The notes: generated by a model not told the origin, from the sequence alone. Shown: positions 1-12,046, counted from the stretch's first letter. The stretch is 64,000 nt of DNA from Planctomycetota bacterium (GCA_029259715.1 JAJDEP010000007.1:124001-188000), one strand, 5' to 3'. Numbers and translations: made by a program.

Positions 1-1
1 G

Positions 2-556
2 ATGCGCGAGTGCAACTGGTGCGAGGGCACCGACGACGCCTTGCTCAGCACGCGCCTCAGCAACGAGCGCACCGAGTTGATGGCCCGCTGGTTCCACATG
101 GTCAAGCTGCCGGCCCATGTGCTCGAAGCGGGACATCCGTTCTCGAAGCTGTTCCCCGAGCGCAAGCCGCCGCACCTGTTCATCTGCCGCTTCGACGGGA
201 GTGAGGCCGTGGAGTTGCCCGGTGACCAGTCGCAGCAGGAGCTGTGGGCGGTCATGTTCGAGGCGCTCGAGCGCGACTACGACGGCAACGCCGAGCGCTC
301 GCTCAAGTCCCTCGCGAAGCTGCTCGACAAGTACGACGACATCGACGCCAAGGAGGCGTTGGTCGAGGCCAGGTTCGAGCAGACCATCGAGAAGCACGGC
401 CCGCAGTCCGGCAAGCTGAAGTCCCTCCGCAAGGACCTGGGCAAGCTGGCGACGCAACGGGAGAAGCTCGACGCGGAACTGGCCGAGGCTTCCGCGCTGA
501 CCCTGAAGGCGGCCGTCATGCCGGCCGACGGGCCGGTCGAGACGGCGGCACGCTAG
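2..556 (+). CDS. Hypothetical protein, possibly thioredoxin-like (ECNWC near the N-terminus); likely 5'-truncated by the window edge
   Basis: ORF runs from the window start; 'RECNWCEGTDDALLS' resembles a thioredoxin-fold CxxC neighbourhood; charged helical C-terminus. Confidence 0.5.
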   Translation: MRECNWCEGTDDALLSTRLSNERTELMARWFHMVKLPAHVLEAGHPFSKLFPERKPPHLFICRFDGSEAVELPGDQSQQELWAVMFEALERDYDGNAERSLKSLAKLLDKYDDIDAKEALVEARFEQTIEKHGPQSGKLKSLRKDLGKLATQREKLDAELAEASALTLKAAVMPADGPVETAAR

Positions 557-585
557 GCCGGTTGCTCGGCGGGGTGCCGTCGGCG

Positions 586-1836
586 ATGGATCGGACGTTG
601 CAGCAGCCATCGCAGCAGCCGTCGCGTCGGGTGCCCGCCCTACGGGCCGTCGCAGCGCGGACGCTGCTGGCCGGTTGCCTGGCCGTGGCGCTGGTGTCGG
701 CGGCCCGGCCCGTCGACGACGAGGTCGATCCCTACAGCAAGGGCGACCCGGAGCTGCTGGCCGCGGCGGGCTACCTGTCACTGGGCCCGTTCCCCTGGGC
801 CGATGGCGTCGACACCGAGGACGTCGACGCGATCCTGGGCGACGTGACCATGCGCTGGGTCGAGACGCCGCACTTCCGCATCGGCTCATCGCTGCCGGCC
901 TATCGCGTGCCCAACGCCGAGAAGGACGGCGTGCGCGAGGAGCTCAAGGCGCTCAAGCAACTCCTCCCGAAGGTGAACGTGCGCACCAAGCGCCTCGATC
1001 CCTGGCTGCGCCTGCACCTCTACGCGCTGCGCCTCGAGCGGCTTCACGCCGAGCTCTGCGAGCTGCTCGGTGTCGACGATGACGACTTCGTCCCCGCCAC
1101 CGAGGGCGGCAAGTACATGGGGGAGGGGCCGTGCCTGGGCATGCCCGGCAAACCCACGGTGCTGCTGTTCGAGAAGTCCTCGAGCCTCGGCCGCTACCGC
1201 GTCCGCTTCACCGATCAGACCGTCGATGCCGCCGTGCGCCGCTTGTTCTACGACCCGCCGAGTATGACCTTCGCCACGTCCATCGAGACCGGCAAGGGCC
1301 TGTTCGACGAGGACGTGTCGCTGCACTGTCACGTGGTGTTCAACGTCACGCACAACCTGGTCAACTCGTTCAAGTACTTCGCCTACAAGTTGCCGGTCTG
1401 GGTGCCCGAGGGCATTTCCCACTGGTTTCGCAGGCGTGTCGATCCGGTGTGGAACCAGTTCACGGCGGTGAAGGACAACGACGGGCCGGGCAAGGCGGAG
1501 CAGGACTGGGCGGTGCGCGTGCGCGCCCGCGTGGGGCACGAGTACTTCCCCGCCGCCGAAGAGCTGATGAACTGGATGGACTACGACGACCTGAGCGTCG
1601 TCGACCACATGATGATCTGGTCGCGCATCGACTTCCTCATCGACCAGGGGCCCGACCGTTTCGCCCGTTTCATGGACGTCCTCAAGGATCACCCGGGGAC
1701 GGTGGACGGACTCTTCTCGGTGGAGCAGGTCCAGGCGCGGCAGGTGCAGGCCCTGGGCGCGGCCTATCAGCTCGAGCCCGACGTCTTCGACGTCCAATGG
1801 GCCGCGTGGGTCGAGGCGACCTACCCGAAGAAGTGA
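586..1836 (+). CDS. Hypothetical secreted/anchored protein
   Basis: ATG at 586 inside the longer ORF 244..1836 gives a hydrophobic signal-like N-terminus (LAGCLAVALVSAARP). Confidence 0.65.
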   Translation: MDRTLQQPSQQPSRRVPALRAVAARTLLAGCLAVALVSAARPVDDEVDPYSKGDPELLAAAGYLSLGPFPWADGVDTEDVDAILGDVTMRWVETPHFRIGSSLPAYRVPNAEKDGVREELKALKQLLPKVNVRTKRLDPWLRLHLYALRLERLHAELCELLGVDDDDFVPATEGGKYMGEGPCLGMPGKPTVLLFEKSSSLGRYRVRFTDQTVDAAVRRLFYDPPSMTFATSIETGKGLFDEDVSLHCHVVFNVTHNLVNSFKYFAYKLPVWVPEGISHWFRRRVDPVWNQFTAVKDNDGPGKAEQDWAVRVRARVGHEYFPAAEELMNWMDYDDLSVVDHMMIWSRIDFLIDQGPDRFARFMDVLKDHPGTVDGLFSVEQVQARQVQALGAAYQLEPDVFDVQWAAWVEATYPKK

Positions 1837-1850
1837 CGCCCGCCCGGTCG

Positions 1851-1870
1851 GCCCGCCCGAATCAGCGGGC
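1851..1870. terminator. Hairpin between convergent genes (GCCCGC-ccgaatca-GCGGGC)
   Basis: 6-bp perfect stem overlapping the stop of the minus-strand gene. Confidence 0.4.
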
Positions 1871-2962
1871 GGCGAGCTCCTCGAACACGGCCAGGTGGTC
1901 GCGGGCGCAGCGCTCCCAGGTGAAGGCGTCCCGCACGCGTTCCGGTCCGCGCCGGGACAAGCTCGCGCGCAGGGTCGCGTCGTCGGCCATGCGCCGCAGC
2001 GCGGCAACGAACCCGGACTTGTCCGTCGGGTCGAACGCGAGGCCGACGTCGCCGAGCGTCTCACGCAGGGCGCCGCGGTCGCTGCTCACGACGGGCGCGC
2101 CGCAGGCCTGGGCCTCGAGCACGGGCATGCCGAAGCCCTCGTGCATGCTGGCGCAGACGTAGAAGCCCGCGCCCCCGAGCAGGGTGGGCAGGTCGTCTTC
2201 GGCGACCCAGCCGGGCAGGCGTAGGCGGTCGAGGGGCCAGCCGACGCTCTGCGCGGCCGCGCGAGCGGCGTCGGCCTTCTCGCCGCGCGGTCCGCCCATG
2301 ACCAGCAGCCAGTCGTCGGGGAGGTCGGCGGCGGCCAGGGCCGCCAGCAGGCCGGCCTGGTTCTTGCGCGGACCGAAGGGCCCGGTGGTGAGCACGTACG
2401 GTCGCTGCCCGAGGTCGAGGCGGCCGCGGAGGTCGGCGACCTGCTCCTCCGTCGGCGGCCGGAAGCGCGTGGTGTCCACGCCGTGGGGGATGACGCGCAG
2501 GCGTTCGCGGGGCAGGCCCAGGTGCTCGACCGCTGCCCGGGCGCCCTGTTCGCTGAGCACCACGACGAGGTCGGCGCGGCTGACCGTCTGACGGATGCGC
2601 CGGCCCCGCTTGCGGCGCCAGTCGGGGCGGGCCAGCTCCGGGTGCTCGAACACGTTGAGGTCGTGGAGCATGAAGGACTTGCCGAAGGCCCTGGTGTCCG
2701 GCAGCCGCACGCCGATGCCGTGGAAGGCGTCGACCTTCCCGAGCAGCAGCGCGCTGATCGGGTCGACGATGAGCCGCCGCGGCTGGGTGGGCATCAGGTC
2801 GTCGCAGCGCCGCCGGTCGAGGAAGCGCTGCGGGCGGAGACACAGCACGTAGTCGTGCTCGGGGGCGACGCGGGCGAGGGCCTGGATCAGGAAGGCCCCG
2901 TAATTGCCGATGCCCCCGCGCTGCTGCTTCGCGCAGGAGGTGACGTCGAGGGCGACGCGCAC
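1862..2962 (-). CDS. Glycosyltransferase family 4 / GT1-like
   Basis: VALDVTSCAKQQRGGIGNYGAFL N-terminus, TTGPFGPRKNQAGLL and EGFGMPVLEAQACGAPVVSSDRGALRE motifs. Confidence 0.9.
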   Translation of the reverse strand: MRVALDVTSCAKQQRGGIGNYGAFLIQALARVAPEHDYVLCLRPQRFLDRRRCDDLMPTQPRRLIVDPISALLLGKVDAFHGIGVRLPDTRAFGKSFMLHDLNVFEHPELARPDWRRKRGRRIRQTVSRADLVVVLSEQGARAAVEHLGLPRERLRVIPHGVDTTRFRPPTEEQVADLRGRLDLGQRPYVLTTGPFGPRKNQAGLLAALAAADLPDDWLLVMGGPRGEKADAARAAAQSVGWPLDRLRLPGWVAEDDLPTLLGGAGFYVCASMHEGFGMPVLEAQACGAPVVSSDRGALRETLGDVGLAFDPTDKSGFVAALRRMADDATLRASLSRRGPERVRDAFTWERCARDHLAVFEELAAR

Positions 2963-2977
2963 GGTCGCTCCCTTCGG

Positions 2978-3321
2978 CTACTGTCCGCCGCTCTTGCGGA
3001 CGAAGGCCATGCGCAGGTTGGCGAGCACGCCCGAGACGTACTCCTCCTCTTCATCCGTCCGGTTGCCGGCCGTCTTGGTCTCGAGCATGCCGATGGTGTC
3101 GATCAGGAAGCGGGCCGCGGTCAGGTCGACCTGCTTCTCCCGCGTCAGCGGGTTCTCCATCTCGCCGAGGGCCATGGACACCTGGGAGGCCAGGTGGAAC
3201 ACGTGCATCTGCAGCGTCGGGTCGGGCAGGGCGTGCTCGCCGTCGTCGGCGGGCTGCGCGTCCTGCGGCAGTTCCCCTGCTTGTTGCCCGGCGTCCGGCT
3301 GTCCAGCGCTCTCTTCGGTGC

Positions 3322-3325
<4 letters not shown>
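2978..3325 (-). CDS. DUF1844 domain-containing protein
   Basis: [24 protein letters not shown]...[22 protein letters not shown]; start overlaps the pyrG stop (ATGA). Confidence 0.85.
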
Positions 3326-4982
<1,657 letters not shown>

Positions 4983-4986
<4 letters not shown>

Positions 4987-5741
4987 GTTGCCTTCCGGGT
5001 GTCCGGGCGGTGCGCGCTGCCCATGCGCTGCACGAAGCGAGCGTAGTCCTCGGGCGTGTCGATTCCCAGGGCATCATGCTCGGTGACGACCACCGCGCAA
5101 CGCATGCCCAGCGCCAGCGCCCGCAACTGCTCGAGGCGCTCACGCTGCTCGAGAGCGGTGGGATGCGCCGCGGTGAAGGCGAGCAGGGCGTCCCGCCGCC
5201 AGGCGTAGACGCCGACATGCAGGTGGCAGCCCGCCGTATCGTCGCCCCAGGGAATCGGGCTGCGCGAGAAGTAGAGCGCGTTGCCGGCGGCGTCCATGAC
5301 GACCTTGACGGCGCTCGGGTCGTTGAGCACGTTCTTCTCGTCGGCTCGCAGCGGTCGGGCGAGGGTGGCCAGCTCGCAACCCTCTTGCGCGAGGGTCGCG
5401 ACCAGGCGGTCGAGGTCGTCGGGGTCGATCTCGGGTTCGTCGCCCTGCACGTTGACGATGAGCTCGGCGTCGAGCCCGCGGGCGACCTCCGCGACGCGGT
5501 CGCTGCCCGAGGCGTGGTCGGGCGAGGTCATCACCACCCGGGCTCCGAAGGCCTCGGCCGCAGCGAAGATGCGTTGATCGTCGGTGGCGATGACGACGGG
5601 ATCGAGGCTGCGGGCGCGGCGGACCTGCTCCCAGACGTGCTGCAGCAAGGGCTTGCCCGTCTCGTCGAGCAGCGGCTTGCCGGGCAGGCGGTGGGCAGCG
5701 TAGCGGGCCGGCACGACGGCGGCGGCCCGGGGGGCGGTCAT
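4983..5741 (-). CDS. kdsB: 3-deoxy-manno-octulosonate cytidylyltransferase
   Basis: [16 protein letters not shown]...[12 protein letters not shown]. Confidence 0.95.
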
Positions 5742-6379
5742 CGCCCCGGCTCGAAGAAGCGGTGGCCTTGCTCGTTGTCGATGAACTGCAGGCCGGCCAC
5801 GCTCTGGTAGTAGCGGGTCATGAGCAGCTTCATCTGGGCGAAGGCCCCCAGCAGGTCGGGGTCGTAGTTGCTGGTGGGCACGGCCAGGGTGAAGTCTTCG
5901 TTCCCGCGACGGACATGCAGGAAGCCCCGCACCGAAGCTGTCGCCGTGGGCGGTCCCGGGGCGGCCCGGTGCATGAAGCCCAGTTCGTCGAGCTCACCCA
6001 GCAGCGCCGCCATGGTGTCCTCGGGAGCAAGCTTCAAGGCGGCGTTGGGCTGTTGCCGGGAGTAGATGCCGGCCCAGTCGGGGTGCGACTCGTTGGCCAG
6101 GCCCAGCATGGTGCCGGCGCGGCCATCGTAGAGGTGGACTTCCACGCGGCTGCCCTCGGAGACCGAGACGGCCCCGGATGGGGAGGAGCAACCGACCAGG
6201 CCGAGGCCCGCGATCAGCAAGGCCAGGATCGGGACCAGAGAGAGAGCCGTTCCCGGAGCGGCGCGGGCGGCACCGCCTGTGCAAGAATGGCCACCCGTTG
6301 GGGCGGGTGCCGCGTGGGGCCGTCCAGCGAGGGGGAGGCTTGCCCGAGCGGCTCGTGGTCGAGTCGATGTGATCGGCAA
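5738..6379 (-). CDS. Putative lipoprotein
   Basis: Lipobox LGLVGC after a hydrophobic stretch; overlaps kdsB by 4 nt; start codon (TTG at 6379) uncertain. Confidence 0.65.
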   Translation of the reverse strand: MPITSTRPRAARASLPLAGRPHAAPAPTGGHSCTGGAARAAPGTALSLVPILALLIAGLGLVGCSSPSGAVSVSEGSRVEVHLYDGRAGTMLGLANESHPDWAGIYSRQQPNAALKLAPEDTMAALLGELDELGFMHRAAPGPPTATASVRGFLHVRRGNEDFTLAVPTSNYDPDLLGAFAQMKLLMTRYYQSVAGLQFIDNEQGHRFFEPGR

Positions 6380-6405
6380 GCGCAGAGACTATTCCAGGCC
6401 CGGAA

Positions 6406-7101
6406 ATGGTGTCAAGCAGACCAGAAACGCAGCGGGCGATCAGTCGCGAGGGCCTCGAGGCCGCGCCGGCCACGGTCCTCAAGGACGACGGCCCCGGGCG
6501 GCCCCGGGTCGTGCGTTACGACCTTTCCGAGGGCCCTGTGGTGCTCAAGGAGTGGCCGCCCGGCAAGGGGGTCCTGGCGCGCTGGTGGGCTGAGCGGGTG
6601 ATGGGGCGCGAGGCCCGCAATTACCGGCGTCTCGAGGGCGTGGTGGGGGTGCCGCGCCTGCTGACCCGGCTCGGTGAGTTCGCCTTCGTGGTCGAGTTCG
6701 TCGAGGGGCTGCCCATGCGCCGCCAGCTCGAACCGGTGCGGCTGCGGGCCGGCCTCGACAGCCTGCAGCGCACGCTCGAGGCCCTCCACGCCCGCCGATT
6801 CGCCCATCTCGACCTGCATCAGCGTCGCAACATCCTCGTCAGCGAGAGCGGCGAGGTGAACATCATCGACCTGGCCCAGGGCGTGGATTGCTCGAAGAAC
6901 TGGTTCCGGCGCCTGCTCTTCCCCTGCTTCGCCCGCTTCGACCGCAACGCGGTGCTGAAGTTCCGCGCCCGCTACGCCCCCGACACCATCGATCCCGCGC
7001 AACGCGATCGCATCGTCGCCCGTTACGGCATCCGTCATCGCCGTCCGGTGCTGGTGAGCGTCCGTCGCCTCTTCGACTGGTTGTTCGTACGTGGTGGATA
7101 A
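6406..7101 (+). CDS. Lipopolysaccharide kinase (WaaP/Kdo-kinase-like) family protein
   Basis: Kinase-like HARRFAHLDLHQRRNILVSESGEVNIIDLAQGVD (HLDLHxxN and IIDLAQ). Confidence 0.75.
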   Translation: MVSSRPETQRAISREGLEAAPATVLKDDGPGRPRVVRYDLSEGPVVLKEWPPGKGVLARWWAERVMGREARNYRRLEGVVGVPRLLTRLGEFAFVVEFVEGLPMRRQLEPVRLRAGLDSLQRTLEALHARRFAHLDLHQRRNILVSESGEVNIIDLAQGVDCSKNWFRRLLFPCFARFDRNAVLKFRARYAPDTIDPAQRDRIVARYGIRHRRPVLVSVRRLFDWLFVRGG

Positions 7102-7241
7102 CCTTGTGAAGAGTTTGGTCGGCGTGCGCGCCGGCTCTCCCGCACCCGCGCCGATGTCGTCAACTTTGCTTTGAAACGCCCACGAGGCGGGCCTAACATC
7201 GCGTGTTGGTGGTTGTTTTTGTCCCGTGGGAGGGAAAACCC

Positions 7242-8180
7242 GTGAATGGCACGGGCTCCGTCGAACGCATTCTTGTCGGTGGCATCCTCGTCGTTGTGCT
7301 CGCGATCCTCGGGATCGCAGGGTGGAACGCCACGGGATCAGGTGACGATCCCGGCTCCGTGACCGATGGCGGCACGGACGCCGGGGCGTTGCCTGTGACC
7401 GACGACGCCCGCAGCGCTGCCCGCAAGCAGGGGCCGCTGCCGGACACCGCCGGCGATCCTCCCGGCGTGCAGGAAGCGCGTCGCCAGAAGCGCGAGGCCC
7501 TCGCCCGTCACGACGCCGCGCAGGGCAAGCTGCTCGGCCGCGACCTCACCGCGAAGGCGAAGGACACCGCGTCGTCCGTCGCAGGTGAAGGCTCCGACCA
7601 CAACCCGGCGAAGTCCGGCGCACCGTCGACGGCCAAGTCCACCGGACCCCAGAGCGTTCTGCAGGAGTGGGCCGGCGATGCGAAGTCGGGGATGGCCGAA
7701 GCCGCGGGATCGGGCGTGCCGCTGAGCAAGAGCGAGACGGCCGAGGCCTCCGGGCCGAAGGGCAAGCAGAAGTCGCCCGTCGCCAAGTCCGTGCCCGACA
7801 CCTACACGGTGCAGGCCGGCGACAACCTGTGGCGCATCTCCAAGACGGTCTACGGCGACGGCGACGTGCAGCAGATGGTCGACGCCATCGTGTCCGAGAA
7901 CCCGGCCATCGACCCCGACCACATCATGCCGGGGCAGACGCTCAAGCTGCCGAACCTGGCAGCCGTGCCGGGCGTCATCACGCCGACGCCGAAGCAGCAG
8001 CTGGCCGACGGCGCCAAGCGCCTCTACGAGGTGCAGGGCGGCGACTCGCTGTTCTCCATCGCGGGCGCTGAGCTCAACTCCCGGGGTCGCTGGGAAGAGA
8101 TCTACGAGCTCAACCGCCAGCGCATCTCCGACCCCAACGTGCTGCACACCGGGACGACGCTGATCCTCCCCAAGGAGTGA
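7242..8180 (+). CDS. Membrane-anchored protein with two LysM domains
   Basis: N-terminal TM; YTVQAGDNLWRISKTVYGDGD...NPAIDPDHIMPGQTLKLP and YEVQGGDSLFSIAGAELNSRGRW...; GTG 7242 preceded by gggagg (ORF extends to 7203). Confidence 0.85.
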   Translation: MNGTGSVERILVGGILVVVLAILGIAGWNATGSGDDPGSVTDGGTDAGALPVTDDARSAARKQGPLPDTAGDPPGVQEARRQKREALARHDAAQGKLLGRDLTAKAKDTASSVAGEGSDHNPAKSGAPSTAKSTGPQSVLQEWAGDAKSGMAEAAGSGVPLSKSETAEASGPKGKQKSPVAKSVPDTYTVQAGDNLWRISKTVYGDGDVQQMVDAIVSENPAIDPDHIMPGQTLKLPNLAAVPGVITPTPKQQLADGAKRLYEVQGGDSLFSIAGAELNSRGRWEEIYELNRQRISDPNVLHTGTTLILPKE

Positions 8181-9403
8181 CCGCGCCCTCGCCCGACGTC
8201 TTCGTCGGGCTCATGTCGGGGACCTCCGCCGACGGCATCGACGCCGTCGTGGCGCGCTTCGGGCCGGCGTTGCTCGGCCGCATCCGGGGCGGGGTCGCCG
8301 GTGCGCGGAAGGCGCAGGCGCCGGAGTTCCTCGTACACCGGCACGAGCCGTTCGACGACGCCGTGCGCGCCCGCATCCTCAGCGCGCCCACCATGAACGT
8401 GGCCGCGTTGGCCCTGTTGAACGTCGAGATGGGTCGGCGCTTCGGGTCCGCGGCGGCGCAGGCCCTGGCGACGTCCGGCGTGAATCCGAGCGACGTGGGC
8501 GCGGTGGTCTCCGCGGGACTGACGGTGTGTCACCTCCCGCCGGGAGGCGTGCCCGCCCCGGTGGCCGCCGCCGCCGACAGTGCGGTGGCCGAGGATGGCG
8601 CCACCCTGGCGCTGGGCGACGGCGACGTCATCGCGGAGGAGTGCGGCCTGCTCGTGCTCTCCGACTTGCGCGCTCGGGACCGGGCGGCGGGCGGACAGGG
8701 CGCGCCCCTGGTGCCCTTCGCGGACGAGGTGTTGCTGGCGCAAACCGACCGCGTCGTCGCTGCCCTGAACCTGGGCGGTATCGCCAACGTGACGGTGCTC
8801 GACCCCGAGGCCGACGTCGCGGCCTTCGACATCGGGCCTGGCAACATGCTCATCGACGGCTGGATCGAGCGCAGCAGCGGCGGCGCCCGGCGCATGGACA
8901 CCGACGGCGCCCTCGCCGGCGCGGGCCGGGTCGACGCGCCCTGGTTGGCCGAGCTCCTCGCCGCCGATGAGTTCGTGGCGGCGCCGCCGCCCAAGAGCAC
9001 GGGGCGCGAGCGCTATGGCGCCGACTTCCTCGAGCGTCACGCCGCGCGGCTCGGTGCGCTGCCCCTCGCCGACGCCCTCGCGACCCTCACCGCCTACACG
9101 GTGGAGTGCGTCGCCCTCACGCTGACCGCGTTGCCACGCGCGCCCGACGAGCTCGTGGTCTCGGGCGGAGGCGCCCTCAACGCGACGCTGATGCAGACGT
9201 TGACCCGACGGCTGGCTCCCATGGTCGTGCGCGACAGCGCCGACGCCCTCGGCATCCCGGTGCTGGCCAAGGAGGCCCTGGCCATGGCGATCATCGGCGC
9301 GGCCTCGGTGGCCGGCGTGCCCGGCAACATTCCGGCGGTCACCGGCGCGAGACGCCGCTGCGTCCTGGGCAAGGTCTGCCTGCCTCCGGGCAGCGAGCGC
9401 TGA
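8177..9403 (+). CDS. anmK: Anhydro-N-acetylmuramic acid kinase
   Basis: FVGLMSGTSADGIDAVVARF; NLGGIANVTVL; FDIGPGNMLIDGW; GTGA overlap with LysM gene. Confidence 0.95.
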   Translation: MTAPSPDVFVGLMSGTSADGIDAVVARFGPALLGRIRGGVAGARKAQAPEFLVHRHEPFDDAVRARILSAPTMNVAALALLNVEMGRRFGSAAAQALATSGVNPSDVGAVVSAGLTVCHLPPGGVPAPVAAAADSAVAEDGATLALGDGDVIAEECGLLVLSDLRARDRAAGGQGAPLVPFADEVLLAQTDRVVAALNLGGIANVTVLDPEADVAAFDIGPGNMLIDGWIERSSGGARRMDTDGALAGAGRVDAPWLAELLAADEFVAAPPPKSTGRERYGADFLERHAARLGALPLADALATLTAYTVECVALTLTALPRAPDELVVSGGGALNATLMQTLTRRLAPMVVRDSADALGIPVLAKEALAMAIIGAASVAGVPGNIPAVTGARRRCVLGKVCLPPGSER

Positions 9404-9495
9404 CGCGCGCGCGGAGCGGAGTCGCGGCGCGTGGTGGTTGCGCGTCCCCGGGCCCGCCGTCATGCTCGGCGCCCTGACCCCGCACGGAGCACGGC

Positions 9496-10356
9496 ATGGA
9501 ACCGGTGAAGATCGCAGCCATCGGCGGCAGCGGCCTGTACGCGATGGACGGCCTCGAGCAGGTCGAGGAGATCACGCCCGACACACCGTTCGGGCCGCCC
9601 TCCGACGCCATCACCGTGGCCACCATGGCCGGCGAGCGCATCGCCTTCCTGCCGCGGCACGGTCGCGGCCACCGGCTGCTGCCCACCGAGGTGCCGTCGC
9701 GGGCGAACATCGCCGCGCTCAAGGGCCTCGGCGTCGAGAAGATCGTGGCCTTCAGCGCCGTCGGCAGCCTGTGCGAGGAGTACGCCCCGCGTCACTTCGT
9801 CGTGCCCGACCAGCTCATCGACCGCACGCGGCACCGCCCCGACACCTTCTTCGGTGACGGCGTGGTGGGCCACGTGGCCTTCGCCGACCCCTTCGCCAAC
9901 AACATCGGCGCGATCCTCTCCGAGGAGCTCGCGCAGATGGACGTCACCGCCCATGCCGGCGGCACCCTCGTGTGCATGGAGGGGCCGCTCTTCTCCACCC
10001 GGGCCGAGAGCGAGCTGTACCGCAGCTGGGGCGCGCACCTGATCAACATGTCGGCCGTCCCCGAGAGCAAGCTGGCCCGGGAGGCCGGCATCGAATACGG
10101 CCTGATCTGCATGGTCACCGACTACGACTGCTGGCACACCGAGCACGACGACGTCGACATCCAGGTGGTGCTCGAGACGCTCAAGCTCAACGCGGGCAAT
10201 GCTCAGGAGCTGCTGCGGCGGGTGGTGCCCCGGGTGGCCGCGGCCCCGCGCAACGAGAAGATCGCCAACGCGGCGCAATTCGCGGTGATCACCGACCCGG
10301 CCCTGCGCACCGAGGCGACCGTGGCGCGCTTGCGCGCCGTCATCGACGGGATGTAG
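9496..10356 (+). CDS. mtnP: S-methyl-5'-thioadenosine phosphorylase
   Basis: IGGSGLYAMDGLE; FLPRHGRGHRLLPTEVPSRANI; CMEGPLFSTRAESELYRSWGAHLINMSAVPESKLAREAGI. Confidence 0.95.
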   Translation: MEPVKIAAIGGSGLYAMDGLEQVEEITPDTPFGPPSDAITVATMAGERIAFLPRHGRGHRLLPTEVPSRANIAALKGLGVEKIVAFSAVGSLCEEYAPRHFVVPDQLIDRTRHRPDTFFGDGVVGHVAFADPFANNIGAILSEELAQMDVTAHAGGTLVCMEGPLFSTRAESELYRSWGAHLINMSAVPESKLAREAGIEYGLICMVTDYDCWHTEHDDVDIQVVLETLKLNAGNAQELLRRVVPRVAAAPRNEKIANAAQFAVITDPALRTEATVARLRAVIDGM

Positions 10357-10530
10357 GGCCGCGCGCGCCCCTCGTCCGGGCCTCGCTCCCGCCGCTCACC
10401 CGCGCGTCCCGGCCGGAGCCGTTCGGAATCGGGACGTCACGTTTGCCCCTCGCAGCCGTACTCCAAGGGACGAGGCCGGCCCTGCCGCCGACAGGTGTGC
10501 GGGCCGACGACCGTCGCGAGGAGGAGCAGC

Positions 10531-11277
10531 ATGGGGTCGAGCCGGGGGGCCGTCAGCGACGCCGTCGTCATGTGGGGGTTCGTGGTGGTGGCGGTGCTGG
10601 TCATCGCGACCTTCCGACGGCCCGCCGGAGCGGCAGAAGGTCCCGGCCCCTTCGACGGCTTCGCCATCGACGCACGCCTGAATGAATTGGGCCCCTACGA
10701 CCTGACCCACGGCGCCTTCCGGGGCGGCCCGAGCTTCGACGACTTGCCGGGGCTGGTCGTCTCCGACGGTGTGGTGCGCGCCGGGCCCCAGGGCCTGCGC
10801 ATCACCGGTCTCGAAATCGGCTACCTGGTCTCCACGCGGGAGGACGTGAGCCTGCGCCTGGTGCTCGGCGCCCGGCGGCCCGTCGACGGGACGGATCCCC
10901 ACGAGGCGCTGGGGCCCCACGAATTCTTGGAGCCCTTCGAAGAGATCCGTGAGTTCGACGCGACCCTGCGGCTGCCCGGCGCGGTGGCCGGCGTCGGGGG
11001 AGATGCCGCGACGACGCAAGCCTGTGTCGTGACCCTCGACCTGCAGGCGGACGAACGCGATTTCGTGTTGCCGCCGGGGCGCTTTCTGCGCCACGTCGAG
11101 ATGCGCGTCGGCGCGGGCCCGCTGCTCGATCCCCGCGACGTGGCCGCGCGGGTGTGGCTGCGCCTGCGTGGGACGCCCGTCGGCGTGGGCTCGGGGGAAG
11201 TGGCGAATGCGAGCGAGACGCCGGTCGCCGGCTCCTCGGGAACGGCCAGCCCGTCGCTGCGCGCGGACTCCCGCTGA
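10531..11277 (+). CDS. Hypothetical protein with N-terminal TM
   Basis: ATG 10531 preceded by gaggagg; single TM VMWGFVVVAVLVIATF. Confidence 0.7.
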   Translation: MGSSRGAVSDAVVMWGFVVVAVLVIATFRRPAGAAEGPGPFDGFAIDARLNELGPYDLTHGAFRGGPSFDDLPGLVVSDGVVRAGPQGLRITGLEIGYLVSTREDVSLRLVLGARRPVDGTDPHEALGPHEFLEPFEEIREFDATLRLPGAVAGVGGDAATTQACVVTLDLQADERDFVLPPGRFLRHVEMRVGAGPLLDPRDVAARVWLRLRGTPVGVGSGEVANASETPVAGSSGTASPSLRADSR

Positions 11278-11293
11278 CGGCCGGCCGCGCCGG

Positions 11294-12016
11294 TTACAGC
11301 AGGCCGGTGAAGCGCTTGAGCGCCAGGCCGAGACAGCTCGCGGCTCCCGAGTCGCCGCCGTGCACCTCCACGGTTCCCGAGCGGGGCGTGTAGGGGACCT
11401 CGATGGAGTCGAAGCGGCAGCCGGCCTTGCTCGCCCGCGCGAGCAGCTCGAGCTTGATGCCGTGGCCGGACTGCTTGAGCTTCTCGTGGCCGAGGGATTG
11501 CAGCGCGGCCATGGAGAAGGCGCGGAAGCCCGACTCGACGTCGTCGAGGGGAGCGCCGGCGGCGAGGCGCGCCAGACCCGACGACCGACGCCGGGGCGTG
11601 CCCGGGCCGCCGCCGGGCTCGGCGCTGCGCTGGGCCACGACGACGTCGGCGCCGCCCTTCAGCGCTTCTATGAGCGCCGGGACGAAGGTCGGGTCGTCGG
11701 TGCCGTTGCCCGCGATGATGGCCAGGTACTGGAACTCATTCTCGTTCTCGAAGGCCCAGCCGATGGCGTCGCGGATGGCCGAGCCCTGCCCCTTGTAGCG
11801 GCCGGTGCGGCGCATGAGGTAGTAGCGCGGGTTGTCGGCGGCCCAGTTGGTGCCGTAGTTGCGCCAGGTGCCGTCGACGCTGTCCTCGTCGACGAGGAGC
11901 ACGTGCAGGTGCTCGTCGCCGAGGTCGTCGAGGTCCTGCATCACGGGCTCGAAGTTCAGACGCTCGTTGAGCGTCGGCATGACCACCAGAGTGTGGCCCG
12001 ACGTTCCGGCGGTCAT
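11294..12016 (-). CDS. Glycosyltransferase family 2, polyprenol-phosphate mannosyltransferase-like
   Basis: TLVVMPTLNERLNFEPVMQDL; VLLVDEDSVDGT; GTDDPTFVPALI. Confidence 0.85.
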   Translation of the reverse strand: MTAGTSGHTLVVMPTLNERLNFEPVMQDLDDLGDEHLHVLLVDEDSVDGTWRNYGTNWAADNPRYYLMRRTGRYKGQGSAIRDAIGWAFENENEFQYLAIIAGNGTDDPTFVPALIEALKGGADVVVAQRSAEPGGGPGTPRRRSSGLARLAAGAPLDDVESGFRAFSMAALQSLGHEKLKQSGHGIKLELLARASKAGCRFDSIEVPYTPRSGTVEVHGGDSGAASCLGLALKRFTGLL

Positions 12017-12046
12017 GGGGTGGGCTCGTTCATCGGACCGGGCGGC

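Noticed and set aside
7194-7203. TAACAT 3 nt before GTG 7203 as another leaderless start
   Set aside because: Spacing is too short. The downstream GTG 7242 with gggagg fits a short leadered mRNA better.
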